50,724 bases of DNA. Origin: Coriobacteriaceae bacterium AM48-5 (GTDB lineage: Bacteria > Actinomycetota > Coriobacteriia > Coriobacteriales > Coriobacteriaceae). A program made the position numbers and the translations under genes. The stretch is taken from assembly GCA_027669525.1 (NCBI GenBank), contig JAQEDJ010000013.1, positions 1 to 50,724 on the forward strand. Direction: 5' to 3'. Within the stretch, counting starts at the first letter, position 1. Each line of letters opens with the position of its first letter. The notes beneath the pieces are model-generated. The model made no database searches and was not told the DNA's origin. It saw nothing but the letters and a program-made list of their open reading frames with translations. Below are positions 27,652 through 36,602 of this stretch, piece by piece.

Positions 27652-27759
27652 GGAGGGTGCCCCGGGGGCGGCGGGGTAATTCCTCCGTGCTCAAACATTC
27701 TCGCTGCGCTGCGAAACTGCGCGCGGAGGAAATACCCCGCCGCCCCCGGGGCACCCTCC
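27652..27759. repeat. 36-bp GC-rich inverted repeat
   Basis: 27652-27687 pairs with 27724-27759 at 35 of 36 positions, with a 36-base loop. The arm core is GTGCCCCGGGGGCGGCGGGG. It starts 15 bases after the exporter stop codon and precedes a conventional terminator. Confidence 0.8.
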
Positions 27760-27802
27760 TGCACGCAATCAGCCCGTCGTTTAGAACGGAATAAAAGTAA
27801 GT

Positions 27803-27838
27803 GAGGCCCTGGCCGGTTGGCCAGGGCCTCGTTTTGTT
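27803..27838 (+). terminator. Intrinsic terminator of the exporter operon
   Basis: GAGGCCCTGGCC, loop GGTT, GGCCAGGGCCTC, then GTTTTGTT: a 12-bp perfect stem followed by a U-rich tract on the plus strand. Confidence 0.9.
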
Positions 27839-27929
27839 AGTCTTTTTGGGACGGGGCTTTTTGACTACTTTGAGGGTGCGCAGGCAGGGCGGCGAAAGTA
27901 GCTAAAAAAGCCCCGTCCCAAAAAGACTA
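27838..27929. repeat. 25-bp perfect inverted repeat with inner stem
   Basis: 27838-27862 is the exact inverse of 27905-27929 (core TTTTTGGGACGGGGCTTTTT), and inside it CTACTTT (27865-27871) pairs with AAAGTAG (27895-27901). It lies 15 bases from the LysR stop codon and ends in T/A runs on both sides, so it may also end LysR transcription. Confidence 0.8.
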
Positions 27930-27944
27930 CCCGCGCCAAATGAG

Positions 27945-28822
27945 CTAGTTGAGGAGTTGGGCCATGGCGTTGACGAATTTTTGTACTTGGAGGGTGGGCT
28001 CGAGCGGGTAGTGCAAGAAGACCGGCACCTCGCGGCCACATAGGAACGGCACGCCTACAAAAGCCGGGTGCACGCCCGACCACGCCCCGCAAGTGAGCAC
28101 CGCGTCGCCCTTTTCCTCCGCCTCGTTAAAAAGCGCAAAGTCAAAGCTGTCCACGTCGATCACGTCCACGCCGCCGTCGGCCAAAAGATCGATACGCAGG
28201 CTGTCCATGGCGTCGTTGCCGTGACGAAGCACGCGCAGGCGCATACCCTCCAGGTCGGCAACCGTGATGCGCGTCTTGCGCGCGAGTCGGCTTGTGCGCG
28301 GCACGTCGATATAAAACGGCACGGTAACGATGCGAAGCTTTTGGCAGGCGTCTCCCCAGCGCGGGTCGAAAAACTCGACTGCACCACGTCGACCTCGCGT
28401 CCCAGACTGCGCATAACGGTCTCGTGCTCATCGTAAAGGTCCCCCACCGGCACAATCTCAAAACGCAAACGCGGTTCCATGTCGTGCAGCTGCGGCCATA
28501 GCGCGAGTGTATGGCGCCCCGGGCACATCATCGACACACCCAGGCGCACGGCGCCGCCATCGCCCGCCGCGCGTCGGGCACGACGCAGTGCGTCCTCGGA
28601 CTGGCGCATGATCGAGCGCGCGTCGTCCACCAGCAGAGCACCCGCCGGCGTCACCTTGACGCCCGAATGCGAGCGCTCGAACAGCGTGATGCCGAACTCG
28701 GCCTCGAAGCCCGAAACCTGCTTGACGAGTGCCGGCGTCGACACGCGCAGCTTTGCCGCGGCACGCGAGAAACTTCCCAGCTCCGCGGCGGCCGAAATAG
28801 CGTCAAGTCGTCGATCGTACAC
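27945..28822 (-). CDS. LysR-family transcriptional regulator (one frameshift)
   Basis: Activator/repressor of about 292 residues. The HTH is LDAISAAAELGSFSRAAAKLRVSTPALVKQVSGFE; a substrate-binding region with two lobes follows. The frame breaks at about 28379; adding one base to CAG-TCGAG gives VDVVQVEFFDPRWGDACQKLRIVTVP and the normal length. GTG 28822 is used because CGGGAG lies seven bases before it; the longer reading MGPRVRKRE has no such site. It is divergent from the SDR-MFS-oxidoreductase genes, the classical LysR arrangement. Confidence 0.88.
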
Positions 28823-28919
28823 GTCAATCTCCCGTTTTCGCACGCGCGGGCCCACAGCACCGCAGGGGGTCGTTTTCGCAGGTCACGCGCTCAATTGAGA
28901 ACAAACCTCAATGTACAGT

Positions 28920-28986
28920 GTAAACCTACGGTTAACGTCATTCTAACAAATATGCAATTCACCTGCGCGAACGCTAAGCATACGAT
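28920..28986 (+). promoter_or_regulatory. LysR-SDR divergent control region
   Basis: GTAAACC-TAC-GGTTAAC (28920-28936) is a near-perfect dyad (one mismatch) and a candidate LysR site. TTCACC (28958-28963) and TACGAT (28981-28986), 17 bases apart, form a plausible but weak promoter for the SDR gene, about 70 bases before its start. Confidence 0.45.
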
Positions 28987-29055
28987 AACCAGCGAAAACC
29001 ACGTGGGTCGGTTAATGGGAGCGACCCACCGGGAGGCACAAGAAGGGAAGTTCCT

Positions 29056-29935
29056 ATGAGCAACTGGCTTAAGCTCGAGGGCGATGTCTGCGCCGTGACC
29101 GGCGCACTCGGCGGTATGGGCGTCGAGATTTGCCGCGAGTTCGCCCGCAACGGCGCCAACGTCGTCCTGCTCGATCTGGACGAGGAAAAGGTCAAGGCCG
29201 CAGCCGCCGACCTCGCCGCCGAGTTTGGCATCCACGCCGAGGCTACAAGATGAACGCCACCGACGAGGCCGAGGTTCAGGCCGCCGTCGATGCCACCATC
29301 GCCGACTTCGGACGTGTCGACGTCCTCGTCAACACCGCCGGCATCCTGCGCTTCGCAGCCATGGAAGACCTGCCGCTGAGCGACTGGAACGAGGTCATCA
29401 ACGTCAACCTCACCGGCTACTTCATCACCTCGCAGCGCTTTGGTCGCGAGATGATCAAGGCAGGCCAGGGTCGCCTGGTGCATATCTCGACCGTTGCCAG
29501 CCACTCCCCCGAGACGTTCTCGGGCGTGTACAGCTCCACCAAGGCGGGCGTCAACATGATGTCCAAGATGCTGGCCGCCGAGTGGGCCCCTACGGCGTGC
29601 GCTCCAACTGCGTCGAGCCCTGCTTTGTCAAGACCCCCATGTCGGCGAGCTTTTACGCTGACCCCGAGGTCGAGAAGAGCCGCAGCCGCCTTATCGCCAC
29701 GCGCCGCATCGGCGAGGTCAGCGATATCGCCAACGCCGTCATGTTCCTGGCGTCCAAGCGCTCGGACTTTACCACCGGCGACGCTATCAAGGTCGACGGT
29801 GGCTTCTCCAACATGATGGGCGACCTCACCGCCAAGCCCGGCGGCCGTCGCGCCTATGCCGACAACTACCTCAAGAACAAGGGTGTCGAGCTTTGGTCCG
29901 ATGAGTCCGGCGTCGCCAAGCCGACTGACCAGTAA
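29056..29935 (+). CDS. Short-chain dehydrogenase/reductase (two frameshifts)
   Basis: NAD(P)-dependent SDR oxidoreductase. The cofactor loop is VTGALGGMG, the structural motif is VLVNTAG, and the catalytic residues are in ISTVAS (Ser) and YSSTK (Tyr, Lys); Asp after the second strand (LLDLDEEK) suggests NAD. Losses of one G near 29242 and one near 29584 are repaired to HAEGYKMNATDEAE and AEWGPYGVRSNCVEP, giving 293 codons. An unusual C-terminal extension of about 40 residues follows the usual DGGF end. ATG 29056 follows AAGGGAAG. It begins a likely three-gene catabolic operon. Confidence 0.88.
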
Positions 29936-30000
29936 ACCAACCTAACAGGGAGGTCCGCGGACACGCCCGCTCCTCCCCCGTATCGATTAGAAAGAGTCCA

Positions 30001-31254
30001 ATGGCTTCCACCAACTCCAACAAGGGTCGCGCCGTCGTGCTTTCCGCCGCGTGCGTCACCATGTTCTTCATCAGCTCCATCGCGCTGTATTCCGTCGTGA
30101 GCAAGAACCTGCTCGCCGTCTACCCCGAGTGGTCCAGCGCCCTTACCTGGCTTTCCCGGTCTTTCAGACCATCATGGCCGTGACGGGCATCTTCGCCGGT
30201 CGCATCTCCGATAAGATCGGCCCCGCAACGTCGTGATCGCCGCCGCCGTGTGCTACGGCCTGGGCTGGTTCATGTCCGGCACCGTCACCGAGCCGTGGCA
30301 GTTCTACCTGTGGTTCTCGCTCGTCGCCGCCGTCGGCAACGGCCTGGGCTACAACCCGGCGCTCACCACGGGCCAAAAGTGGTTCATCGACAAGAAGGGT
30401 CTCGCCTCCGGCATCACCCTGGCCGCTTCGACCGCCGGCCCCGCCGTGCTGTCCCCGGTGCTCGCCTCGCTGCTCATCCCGAGCCTCGGCATCTTTGGCG
30501 CCCTCAAGGCACTCGGCGTCATCTTCTTTGTGACGATCGCCGCCTCCGCCCTGTTCCTGAGGCCCCCGAGGCCGGCTGGCTGCCCGAGGGCTTCGAGGCC
30601 CCCAAGGGCGGCGCACATGCCGGCACCTTCGGCGACCTCACCCCGGGCGAGATGGTCAAGACCCCGCGCTTCTGGGTCCTCATCGTCACCTTCGCCTTTG
30701 CCGCCACCGCGGGTACCCTGCTCGTGGGCAAGGTTGCCTCCATCGCCGCCGTCCAGCTCTTCGCCGACCCCACGAGCGCCGCGGCCGTCGCCCTCGGCGG
30801 CGTGGTGGTCTCCGTCAACACCTGCGCCAACCTGGTCGGTCGTCTGTCCTTTGGCCAGATCATCGACAAGCTCGGCGCCTACAAGTCGCTGCTCATCAGC
30901 CTTATCGTCACCATCGTCGCCCTCGTTATCATGTCGATGAGCTTTACGCAGAGCATGTTCTTTGTGGCGCTTGCCCTTCTCGGCTTTAGCTTTGGCGCCC
31001 TGCTCGTCATCTACCCGCCGCTCACCGGTGGCGCCTTTGGCACCAGCAACATCGGCGTCAACTACGGCATCATGTTCTTGGGCTACGCCGCTTCTACCTG
31101 GATCAGTCAGCCCATCACCGCCGTGCTGTATCACGCCGAGGCCGGCAGCGCCGCCTACCAGCAGTCTTTCTACGGCGCCATTGTGATCGCCGCCATCGCC
31201 GTCGTGCTCACCGTCTACATGATGGTCTCCGACAGCAAGAAGAAGTCCGCCTAG
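30001..31254 (+). CDS. MFS transporter, oxalate/formate antiporter (OFA)-like (three frameshifts)
   Basis: Twelve-helix carrier of organic anions. EWSSALTWAFPVFQTIMAV, GRISDKIGPR (the MFS motif A region) and GLGYNPALTTGQKWFIDKKGLASG are typical of the OFA group. Three single-base losses near 30150, 30225 and 30561 are needed; repairing them gives 418 continuous codons. ATG 30001 follows AGAAAGAG. It lies 65 bases after the SDR gene and probably imports the compound that the SDR and Gfo/Idh enzymes oxidise. A dispersed palindrome follows its stop. Confidence 0.85.
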
Positions 31255-31262
31255 TTATACCG

Positions 31263-31293
31263 ATGTGACAAAGGGGCTGTCCCTTTGTCACAT
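31263..31293. repeat. Dispersed palindrome copy
   Basis: ATGTGACAAAGGGG, CTG, TCCCTTTGTCACAT: 14-bp arms with one mismatch. It starts nine bases after the MFS stop codon and lies in the 67-base gap before the Gfo/Idh gene. Confidence 0.85.
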
Positions 31294-31321
31294 TCCAAGC
31301 CACCAGCATTAAGGAGTCGAA

Positions 31322-32360
31322 ATGTCTGAGCTCAACCCCGTCCGCATTGCCGTCATCGGCGCCGGCGCCATGGGCCGCAACCACATCCGCTTTGTCACCG
31401 AGGAGCCCGAGGCCGAGCTTGTCGCCATCGCCGACGCCTTTGAGGCGCCCGCGCCACGGCCGAGGCTGCCGGCGTGCCGTTCTTTACCGATCCCGCCCAG
31501 ATGATGGACGAGGTCAAGCCCGAGGCCGTCATCATCGCCACCCCCAACGACCTGCACTTGGGCGTTGCCCGCGAGGCCATCAAGCGCAACATCGTGCCGC
31601 TGGTCGAAAAGCCGATCTCCAACGACCTCGAGGATGCCCAGCTTTCGCCGCCGAGGCCGAGACCGCCGGCGTGCCCGTGCTCGTGGGTCAGCACCGTCGC
31701 CACAACCCCTTCGTCAACAAGGCCAAGGAGATCATCGAGTCCGGCGAGCTGGGCAAGCTCACCGTGTCGAGCTTCCACTACATGATCTATAAGAATGACG
31801 AGTACTTCGATGTCGAGTGGCGCCGCAAGAAGGGTGCCGGACCGATCTTGGTCAACCTGGTTCACGACGTGGACCTGCTCCGCTACCTGCTGGGCGAGCC
31901 CGTCGCCGTCCAGGGCATGCAGTCCAGCGCCGCCCGCGGTTTTGAGACCGAGGACTCCGCCGTGGTCAACGTCCGTTTTGCCGATGGCGCGCTTGCGAGC
32001 ATGACCATCTCCGACGCCACCGCCAGCCCCTGGAACTGGGAGGCCACCGCTCGCGAGGATCCGCAGTACCGCCCCTTCGACGCCGACGCCTACTTTATCG
32101 GCGGAACCTTGGGTGCCCTTTCGCTGCCCCGCCTGCATCAGTTCTCCTACGACGGCGCCTCCAACTGGCACAAGCCGCTGCAGATGGAGATCCCGGCCGT
32201 GGACCCGGCGCTGCCGCACAAGATGCAGCTCAAGCACTTTGTGAAGGTTGTCCGCCGCGAGGTCGAGCCCGTCGTGACCCCCGCCGATAACGTCAAGACG
32301 CTCACGCTTCTCAACGCCATCAAAGAGGCCGCCGAAACCGGCCAGCTCGTCGAGCTGTAA
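31322..32360 (+). CDS. Gfo/Idh/MocA-family oxidoreductase (two frameshifts)
   Basis: NAD(P)-dependent sugar or inositol dehydrogenase-like protein. The Rossmann loop is VIGAGAMGRNH, followed by ATPNDLHLG and LVEKPIS (the conserved EKP, with the active-site Lys) and, in the C-terminal beta domain, LVNLVHDVDLLRYLLGEP with the HD motif. Losses near 31446 and 31641 are repaired to FEGARATAEAAGVPF and EDAQAFAAEAETAG, giving 346 codons. ATG 31322 follows AAGGAG. It is third in the LysR-linked set; the specific substrate is not readable. Confidence 0.88.
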
Positions 32361-32433
32361 TGCCTTAAGAGCGGCCGCGGCAGAAACCCCATGCCGAGTC
32401 CCTCGGTCCGCCACAAATAAGCCCCTCTTCTTT

Positions 32434-32470
32434 GCCCCGCGAGCAGCCTCCTGCCCGCGGGGCTTTCTTT
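32434..32470 (+). terminator. Intrinsic terminator after the Gfo/Idh gene
   Basis: GCCCCGCG (32434-32441) pairs with CGCGGGGC (32456-32463), followed by TTTCTTT. It should separate the catabolic set from tex. Confidence 0.75.
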
Positions 32471-32543
32471 GCAGCCGCGGCGCGGGCGGGTGGTAGACTG
32501 GGTGGCTCATGCACCTGTAACGTACTCACAGACAGGAAGTCCC

Positions 32544-34688
32544 ATGGATCTTATCGCCCAGCTCGCCCGCGAGCTCAACCTTAAGGCCGCCAACATCGAG
32601 GCGGCCGTCAAGCTCATCGACGAGGGCAACACCATTCCCTTTATCTCGCGCTACCGCAAGGAAGCAACGGGCGGCATGGACGACGTCGCCTGCGCGCACT
32701 CGACGAGCGCCTGTCCTACCTGCGCAATCTTGAACAGCGTAAAGAGGACGTCATCCTGCTCATCGACGCCCAGGGCAAACTCACGCCCGAGCTCGAGCAG
32801 CAGATTCGCGAGGCCACACAGCTCCAGCGCGTCGAAGACCTCTACAAGCCCTACCGTAAAAAGCGCATGACCCGCGCGCAGAAGGCCCGCGAGGCAGGTC
32901 TGGAGCCGCTTGCCAACATGGTCATCATGCAGGCCTCGGCCAAGGGCAGCGCGCTCGACGCCGCCGCGGCATACGTCAACGAGGAGGCCGGCTTCGACAC
33001 GCCCGAGAAGGCGCTCGCTGGCGCCGCTGACATCGTGGCCGAGACGGTAGCCGAGGACCCCGAGAACGTCGCCGACGTGCGCGCCTTTACGCAAAACACC
33101 GCCGACATCGTCGTCGAGGCAACCGACCCCGCCGAGAAGACCCCCTACGAGCCCTACTACAGCTATGACGAGCCGTTGCGCCGTATACCCAACCACCGCG
33201 TGCTGGCTATCGACCGCGGTGAGCGCGAGGGCAAGCTCCGCGTGCGCGTGAACGTCGACGGCGTTGCCGCCACGGCGCGCCTCAGCAGCCGTTGGCCCCG
33301 ACGCCAGGGCGTGTTTGCTCCCATCTTCGATGCCGCCATCGCCGACGGCTACAAACGCCTCATGGCTCCCTCGCTGGAGCGCGAGGCCCGCGCCAAACTC
33401 ACCGTTCGCGCCCAGACCGAGGCCATCAACGTCTTTGCCAAGAATCTCGAGGGCCTGCTCTCGGCGCGCCCCGTGCGCGCGCCCGCGTACTCGCGCTCGA
33501 CCCGGGCTACCGCACCGGCTGCAAGGTCGCCGTCATGGACGAGACCGGCAAGCTGCTCGACCACGGCGTGGTCTACCCCACCAAGCCGCGCCACGACGTC
33601 GCCGGCACCAAGCGCGAGCTCGCCCGCCTCGTCAAAAAGGACGGCGTCAACACCATCGTCATCGGCAACGGCACCGCCAGCCGCGAGACCGAGGAAGTCG
33701 TCTCGGAGTTCATTGCCGAGCAGGCGTCCAGCCTTCGCTACACCATCGTTAACGAGGCCGGCGCGTCGGTGTACTCCGCCTCCGAGCTCGCCAGCCAGGA
33801 ATATCCTGACCTGGACGTCACCGTACGTGGCGCCATGAGCTTGGGCCGTCGCCTGCAGGACCCGCTGGCAGAGCTCGTCAAGATTCCGCCCCAGTCCATC
33901 GGCGTGGGCCAGTACCAACACGACCTTGACCAGGCCGAGCTCTCGCGCACCTGGGCCACGTGGTGGAGGACGTCGTCAACCGCGTGGGCGTCGACGTCAA
34001 CACCGCGAGCGCAAGCCTGCTGGGATACGTATCGGGCATCACGCCGAGCGTGGCAAAGAACATCGTGGCGTACCGCGAGGAAAACGGCGCCTTTACCGAT
34101 CGCCGCCAGCTTAAGAAGGTCCCCAAACTTGGACCCAAGGCATATCTCAACGCCGCGGGCTTTTTGCGCATCAGCGGCGGTAAGAACCCGCTCGACGCGA
34201 CAAGCGTCCACCCCGAGAGCTACGAGGTGGCCACGGCCGTTCTGGAGCGGGCCGGCGTTGCGGCAAGCGAGCTCAGCCGCGGCGGCGTGCCCGACATCGA
34301 GCGCCGTCTGGGCAGCATTTCGGCACTGGCAAGCGACCTGGACTGTGGCACCCTGACGCTCATCGACATTGTCAACGAGCTCAAGAAGCCCGGTCGCGAC
34401 CCGCGCGACGACGCGCCCGAGGTGGTCTTTAGCCGCTCGGCACTTTCTATTGACGACCTGGAGCCCGGCATGGAGCTCAAGGGCACGGTGCGCAACGTCG
34501 TCGACTTTGGCGCCTTCGTCGACGTGGGCGTGCACCAGGACGGCCTCGTGCACATCTCCAAGCTGGCCAGCCGCTTCGTCAAGCACCCCAGCGACGTGGT
34601 GCGCGTCGGCGACACGGTGAAGGTATGGGTAGAAAAGGTCGATCGCGACCGCAAAAAGATCTCCCTCACCATGGTGCGGGGCAAATAA
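32544..34688 (+). CDS. tex: Tex family RNA-binding transcription accessory protein (three frameshifts)
   Basis: Large nucleic-acid-binding protein linked to transcription and ribosome function. Order of parts: N-terminal helical Tex region (PFISRYRKEATGGMDD), YqgF/RuvC-like nuclease fold (VLALDPGYRTGCKVAVMD), helix-hairpin-helix (NTASASLLGYVSGITPSVAKNIV) and a C-terminal S1 domain (GMELKGTVRNVVDFGAFVDVG). Single-base losses near 32690, 33480 and 33951 interrupt it; repair restores DDVALRALDERLS, PVRGARVLALDPG and SRTLGHVVEDVVN, and gives 715 codons, the normal size. ATG 32544 follows AGGAAG. Confidence 0.94.
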
Positions 34689-34697
34689 GCCGCTGCA

Positions 34698-34738
34698 GGC
34701 GCTCGGCGGGCCCCATTCCGCCGAGCGCCTCTCCTTCT
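34698..34738 (+). terminator. Intrinsic terminator of tex
   Basis: GGCGCTCGGCGG (34698-34709) pairs perfectly with CCGCCGAGCGCC (34718-34729), followed by TCTCCTTCT. It starts ten bases after the stop codon. Confidence 0.8.
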
Positions 34739-34739
34739 A

Positions 34740-35572
34740 AAACGATTTGGCGATATCCCGAAGTGCGAGACGCCGTTTCCGCTAATCATCACCTGCAATT
34801 TTTGAGATATTCGGCCTCGCTGGGCCGCGATAACACTTCTTCAAAGTGCAAGCTCAACAAATAGGCATCAGATATTCCACAAACGTCCCATATCTGCACC
34901 CGCAGAGGTGCGGTACGGGACGTTTTTCAGCCATATTGGCAATCTTGACGGCACTCTGAGGCCGAATATCTCGATTTCTGTTGGTGGGACACTTATGGGC
35001 ACGAGCCGCAAAGACCTCGTTTGCCCGGTAGAGCTGTTCAACCACGTCAAGCATGAGATCTTGCATGCGCGGAACAAAGGGATAATCGAAGGGTCTTGGG
35101 CGACTTGCGCGTCGCCCCGAACACATAGCCGGCAGGGTCCTTTGCCTTGGCGATGACTGCCAACTCGGGGCCGGATCGTTTTCGATACTTGATAGATATG
35201 GATTAGAAGATCATTAGATTACAGGTTGATCCATAATGCGGAACCGCGTTGTCCACGCGATGCCGTCGGAGCCCACGCCGCCGTCCGAGGTGACGCCGGC
35301 GCGTAACACGAATCGTCATCCGGCGAACGAAGCCGCCAGTGGCACGCGGCGTTGCCATCCGAGCCCAGCCCCATTACTGCCCGAGACAGTTGGCGGGGTA
35401 GCACTGTCGACCCCCATCGGAATAAAGGTAGCGATTCAGCTCAGGACCTACCGACGGGTTCGTGTCGGCAGCCCCGGCCTTTCCTTTGCCTAGCGCGACC
35501 CTCGCGAAGCGCGTGAGCGATAGGGAAAGGAAAGGCCGGGGCGAACAACCCGCGACGCAGCCAGTGTTCGCG
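34740..35572. other. Structured 0.8-kb stretch without a confident gene
   Basis: GAGATATTCGGCCTC (34804-34818) and its exact inverse (34958-34972) enclose a second hairpin, AAACGTCCC/GGGACGTTT (34881-34889/34917-34925), with inner GCACC/GGTGC pairing and a TTTTT end on the plus strand. Further on, a minus-strand frame at 35219-35404 has no start site or recognisable family and looks like decayed coding DNA (GGVGSDGIAW in one frame). No tRNA or rRNA fits. The stretch may hold a small RNA or remnants of a lost gene. Confidence 0.4.
35471..35542. repeat. 22-bp inverted repeat after the first transaldolase gene
   Basis: 35471-35492 pairs with 35521-35542 at 21 of 22 positions (core GCCCCGGCCTTTCCTTT), loop 28 bases. 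It begins 31 bases after the minus-strand stop codon at 35573 and resembles the long hairpins at 27652 and 27838 in size and loop length. Confidence 0.75.
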
Positions 35573-36277
35573 TTACGGCAGGATATGGAAGCCCAAAGCG
35601 GCGATATCCTTAGCGAAACCGCGCACGGTGTCGAGCGAGACCTCGTACGGGTCGCGACCGATGTTCTTGCGCTTGGCCAGGATGCTGTTGGGCACCGTGA
35701 TGATCTGGCAACCGCAGGCTTCGGCCTGGTAAATGTTGATGAGCTCGCGCGTGGATGCCCACAGGACCTCGCAGTTGGGCTTGGCGGCGGCCTTCTTGAC
35801 CGACTCTGTCATAAACGGAATGGGGTCGACGCCGGTGTCGGCGATGCGACCGGCAAAGAGCGAGATGATGGACGGCGTCTCGGCGTCAACGGCCTCGACC
35901 ATCTCGTCGACCTGCGCGGGCGTAAAGATGGTGGTGACGTTGACCTTGATGCCGTCGGCGGAAAGCTTGCGCACCAGCTCGGCCGTGGACTCGCCTTTGG
36001 TGGTCACGCACGGAATCTTGACGTAGACGTTATCTGCCCAGGTGGCGATCTCGCGCGCCTCGACCTCCATGGTCTCGACGTCATCGGCAAAGACCTCAAA
36101 CGATACGGACACATCGGTGATGTGGGCCAGGACTTCCTTGGCAAACGCGCGGTAATCCGTCACGCCGCCCTTCTTCATAAGGGACGGGTTGGTCGTGAAA
36201 CCCTGAACGTTGCCGTTCTCGTACATGTCGAGCATGCCCTCGAGGTTTGCACCGTCAGCGAACACCTTGATTGCCAT
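35573..36277 (-). CDS. Transaldolase/fructose-6-phosphate aldolase-family protein, paralogue 1
   Basis: TIM-barrel class I aldolase of 234 residues. FADGANLEGMLDMY and GFTTNPSLM form the N-terminal phosphate and active-site strands; the Schiff-base Lys is in NVYVKIP. LFAGRIADTGVDP and VLWASTRE are conserved later segments. Size fits the short TalC/Fsa-like group. It is about 80 percent identical by eye to the gene at 38873-39583. ATG 36277 follows AAAGGA. It has its own promoter with a perfect operator dyad and lies after a terminator, so it is expressed separately from the PTS genes beside it. Confidence 0.9.
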   Translation of the reverse strand: MAIKVFADGANLEGMLDMYENGNVQGFTTNPSLMKKGGVTDYRAFAKEVLAHITDVSVSFEVFADDVETMEVEAREIATWADNVYVKIPCVTTKGESTAELVRKLSADGIKVNVTTIFTPAQVDEMVEAVDAETPSIISLFAGRIADTGVDPIPFMTESVKKAAAKPNCEVLWASTRELINIYQAEACGCQIITVPNSILAKRKNIGRDPYEVSLDTVRGFAKDIAALGFHILP

Positions 36278-36313
36278 CTGCCTGATTCCTTTCGTCTGCA
36301 TATGGGCGTTGAA

Positions 36314-36342
36314 CTGATAAACACTTTACCTACGTTTATCAA
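36314..36342 (-). promoter_or_regulatory. Promoter with overlapping 8-bp operator dyad
   Basis: On the minus strand TTGATA (36342-36337) and TATCAG (36319-36314) are 17 bases apart. TGATAAAC (36315-36322) and GTTTATCA (36334-36341) are perfect inverses that cover both hexamers, so a bound regulator would block polymerase directly. It starts 37 bases before the transaldolase gene. Confidence 0.65.
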
Positions 36343-36505
36343 GGCGTGAACTGCGGTTTTTTTATCTTCTCGGCGAACGGTTTTGCAGATTTACCATTTT
36401 TATATCGACGCCCCAGCGGCAAAACGTTTTTGCCGATCATTGCGTTTGATTCCGTTCACGGAACAGAAGCAGCGCCTCACCGGCTCATATTCACAATCGC
36501 TCCAA

Positions 36506-36545
36506 AGCAAAAAGCGGTGACGCCTCATTTGAGACGTCACCGCTT
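36506..36545 (-). terminator. Intrinsic terminator after the EIIC gene
   Basis: AAGCGGTGACGCCTC (36512-36526) pairs with GAGACGTCACCGCTT (36531-36545), one mismatch, and on the minus strand is followed by TTTTTGCTTT. The remainder of 36278-36602 holds the transaldolase promoter and nothing else that I can see. Confidence 0.8.
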
Positions 36546-36602
36546 CCGTGTAGGAGCCGGTTATCGGAGCTCCGCCCGATTAGGGCTTAACGTATGCCTG
36601 GA

